NCBI GenBank assembly: GCA_027422505.1
Contig: JAPQWV010001608.1
Span: 1-64,000, forward strand
DNA from: Craterostigma plantagineum
Taxonomy: Eukaryota > Streptophyta > Magnoliopsida > Lamiales > Linderniaceae
DNA length: 64,000 bases
Direction of reading: 5' to 3'
Each line of letters starts with the position of its first letter. Positions within the stretch are counted from its first letter, which is position 1. The position numbers and the translations under genes are program-made. The notes beneath the pieces are model-generated. The model searched no databases, was not told where the DNA came from, and saw only the letters and a list, made by a program, of their open reading frames with translations. Shown piece after piece: positions 63,150-64,000 of this stretch.

Positions 63150-64000
63150 GCTTGCTTGCTAGTCAGGCGCTTGGAGGACTGTATGCTGCAGCAGCAGCAG
63201 AGTATTTAAAGAGAGATTCGTTGAAGCTTTCTCGAAACTGATGCAACCTTCCTTTTATCTAGTCCAGCTTCAAGTGAAGGAGAATTATATGTATTTATCA
63301 TATCAATAGGGCTTCATTTATTTGTCTTGCCAACATACTAATGGAAGAAGACTTTTAATATTCTTGTTCTGCTGTAGTGAACATGCTCTACGAAATTGGA
63401 TTTTGGCCTTTTCTTTTTCTTCACCTTTATGATACAATAATGGGACCCATTTTAGTAATTTCTTTTTAGCCGTTGTAACCTTTCTTTTCAAAATACACGT
63501 TATTCGTGGATTTAGGACTAGAAGAAGAATATTGGGTTGGTAGCAAGCTATCTATATCTATCGCCATAAAGAAATTAAAAATAGTAGATGGCATCGTTGA
63601 CTATAGCCAAAAATTAGTTTTTCACAGCAGGCAATTTTGTATTTAATATTTAATATATTCCCTCTTGCAAAAGGCAAAAACTATTCAATTTTTACTTTCC
63701 AATCCATTCAACTTTTGGGTTGGACCGTTTTATTTGCTTATGTGTAATTGTGGCTGCATGACCCCTTTCAAGGGCTTACTTAGAGTTGTCATCACGTGCT
63801 TCCACGAGATTGCGATTAAAAGATGGGTTGTCATCACGTGCTTCCACGAAATTTAGATTAGATAGGTGTTCTCAATTTATTAATTAATTGGTGTATACAT
63901 AAAAACGAACGCTGCAGACGGCCTTCGTGGGCCCATCTTCCGAGACACACATTAACTACTCATAAATTAAATTATTTTGTTTACTTTTCACATGTCTGTG
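63150..64000. other. Promoter region of glucanase gene
   Basis: Upstream of the minus-strand glucanase. On that strand a TATA-like TTTAAATACT element lies near 63210-63202, about 55 bp before the ATG, with a GCTGCTGCTGCTGC run next to it. A repeated GTTGTCATCACGTGCTTCCACGA-like word (two copies, 63786 and 63829) contains the G-box-like core CACGTG. Otherwise A/T-rich with no gene. Confidence 0.5.
63786..63851. repeat. Two G-box-containing direct repeats
   Basis: GTTGTCATCACGTGCTTCCA occurs at 63786 and again at 63829, both followed by CGA(G/A)AT. Each contains CACGTG, the palindromic core bound by plant bZIP and bHLH factors. They lie about 650 bp upstream of the glucanase start; a regulatory role is only possible, not shown. 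Confidence 0.6.

Overview
This is nuclear DNA of a flowering plant, almost certainly a eudicot. Host genes have introns with GT..AG boundaries. They include a plant-type two-domain GTP cyclohydrolase I, an F-box/kelch protein close to Arabidopsis At1g55270 and a GH17-X8 beta-1,3-glucanase. The Cassandra element and an R1-type NLR relic also point to a plant. The R1-like NLR hints at an asterid (Solanaceae or Lamiales), but that is inference.

Layout. 0.4-3 kb: broken R1-like CC-NB-LRR gene, then a 208-bp hAT MITE. 4.3-13 kb: an Athila-like Ty3/gypsy fragment (minus strand) split by a young, complete Ty1/copia element with a 5-bp duplication. 13-15.9 kb: A/T-rich tandem arrays of opposite polarity with a Cassandra solo LTR (5S rRNA-derived) between them. 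16.4-18.3 kb: F-box/kelch gene. 18.8-32.5 kb: nested repeats, made of a MULE-like fragment, a truncated copia, a 3.0-kb gypsy solo LTR inside the LTR of another copia, and a second 2.8-kb gypsy solo LTR. 33.4-34 kb: small MULE carrying a long GC-rich hairpin. 35 kb: small three-span membrane protein. 36.8-41.2 kb: MULE-like element built of three different tandem arrays. 42.2-42.9 kb: RING E3 ligase gene whose 3' end runs into a three-LTR SIRE-like copia (42.9-51 kb), itself carrying a 1.2-kb hAT element. 51.5-55.8 kb: a conserved uncharacterised gene (minus), GTP cyclohydrolase I (plus) and a broken membrane-protein gene (minus). 56.3-61.3 kb: a complete but frame-broken copia (minus). 61.6-63.1 kb: GH17-X8 glucanase (minus).

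The host genes do not form an operon-like unit; each is an independent plant gene among transposons. Target-site duplications can be read directly for ten insertions, so the order of nesting can be reconstructed.

A caution runs through the window. Nearly every conserved reading frame is interrupted by single-base indels, mostly in homopolymers, while the protein sequence on both sides stays well conserved. The two LTRs of the copia at 56-61 kb differ by five single-base indels and no substitutions. Part of the apparent gene decay may therefore be assembly error rather than biology.
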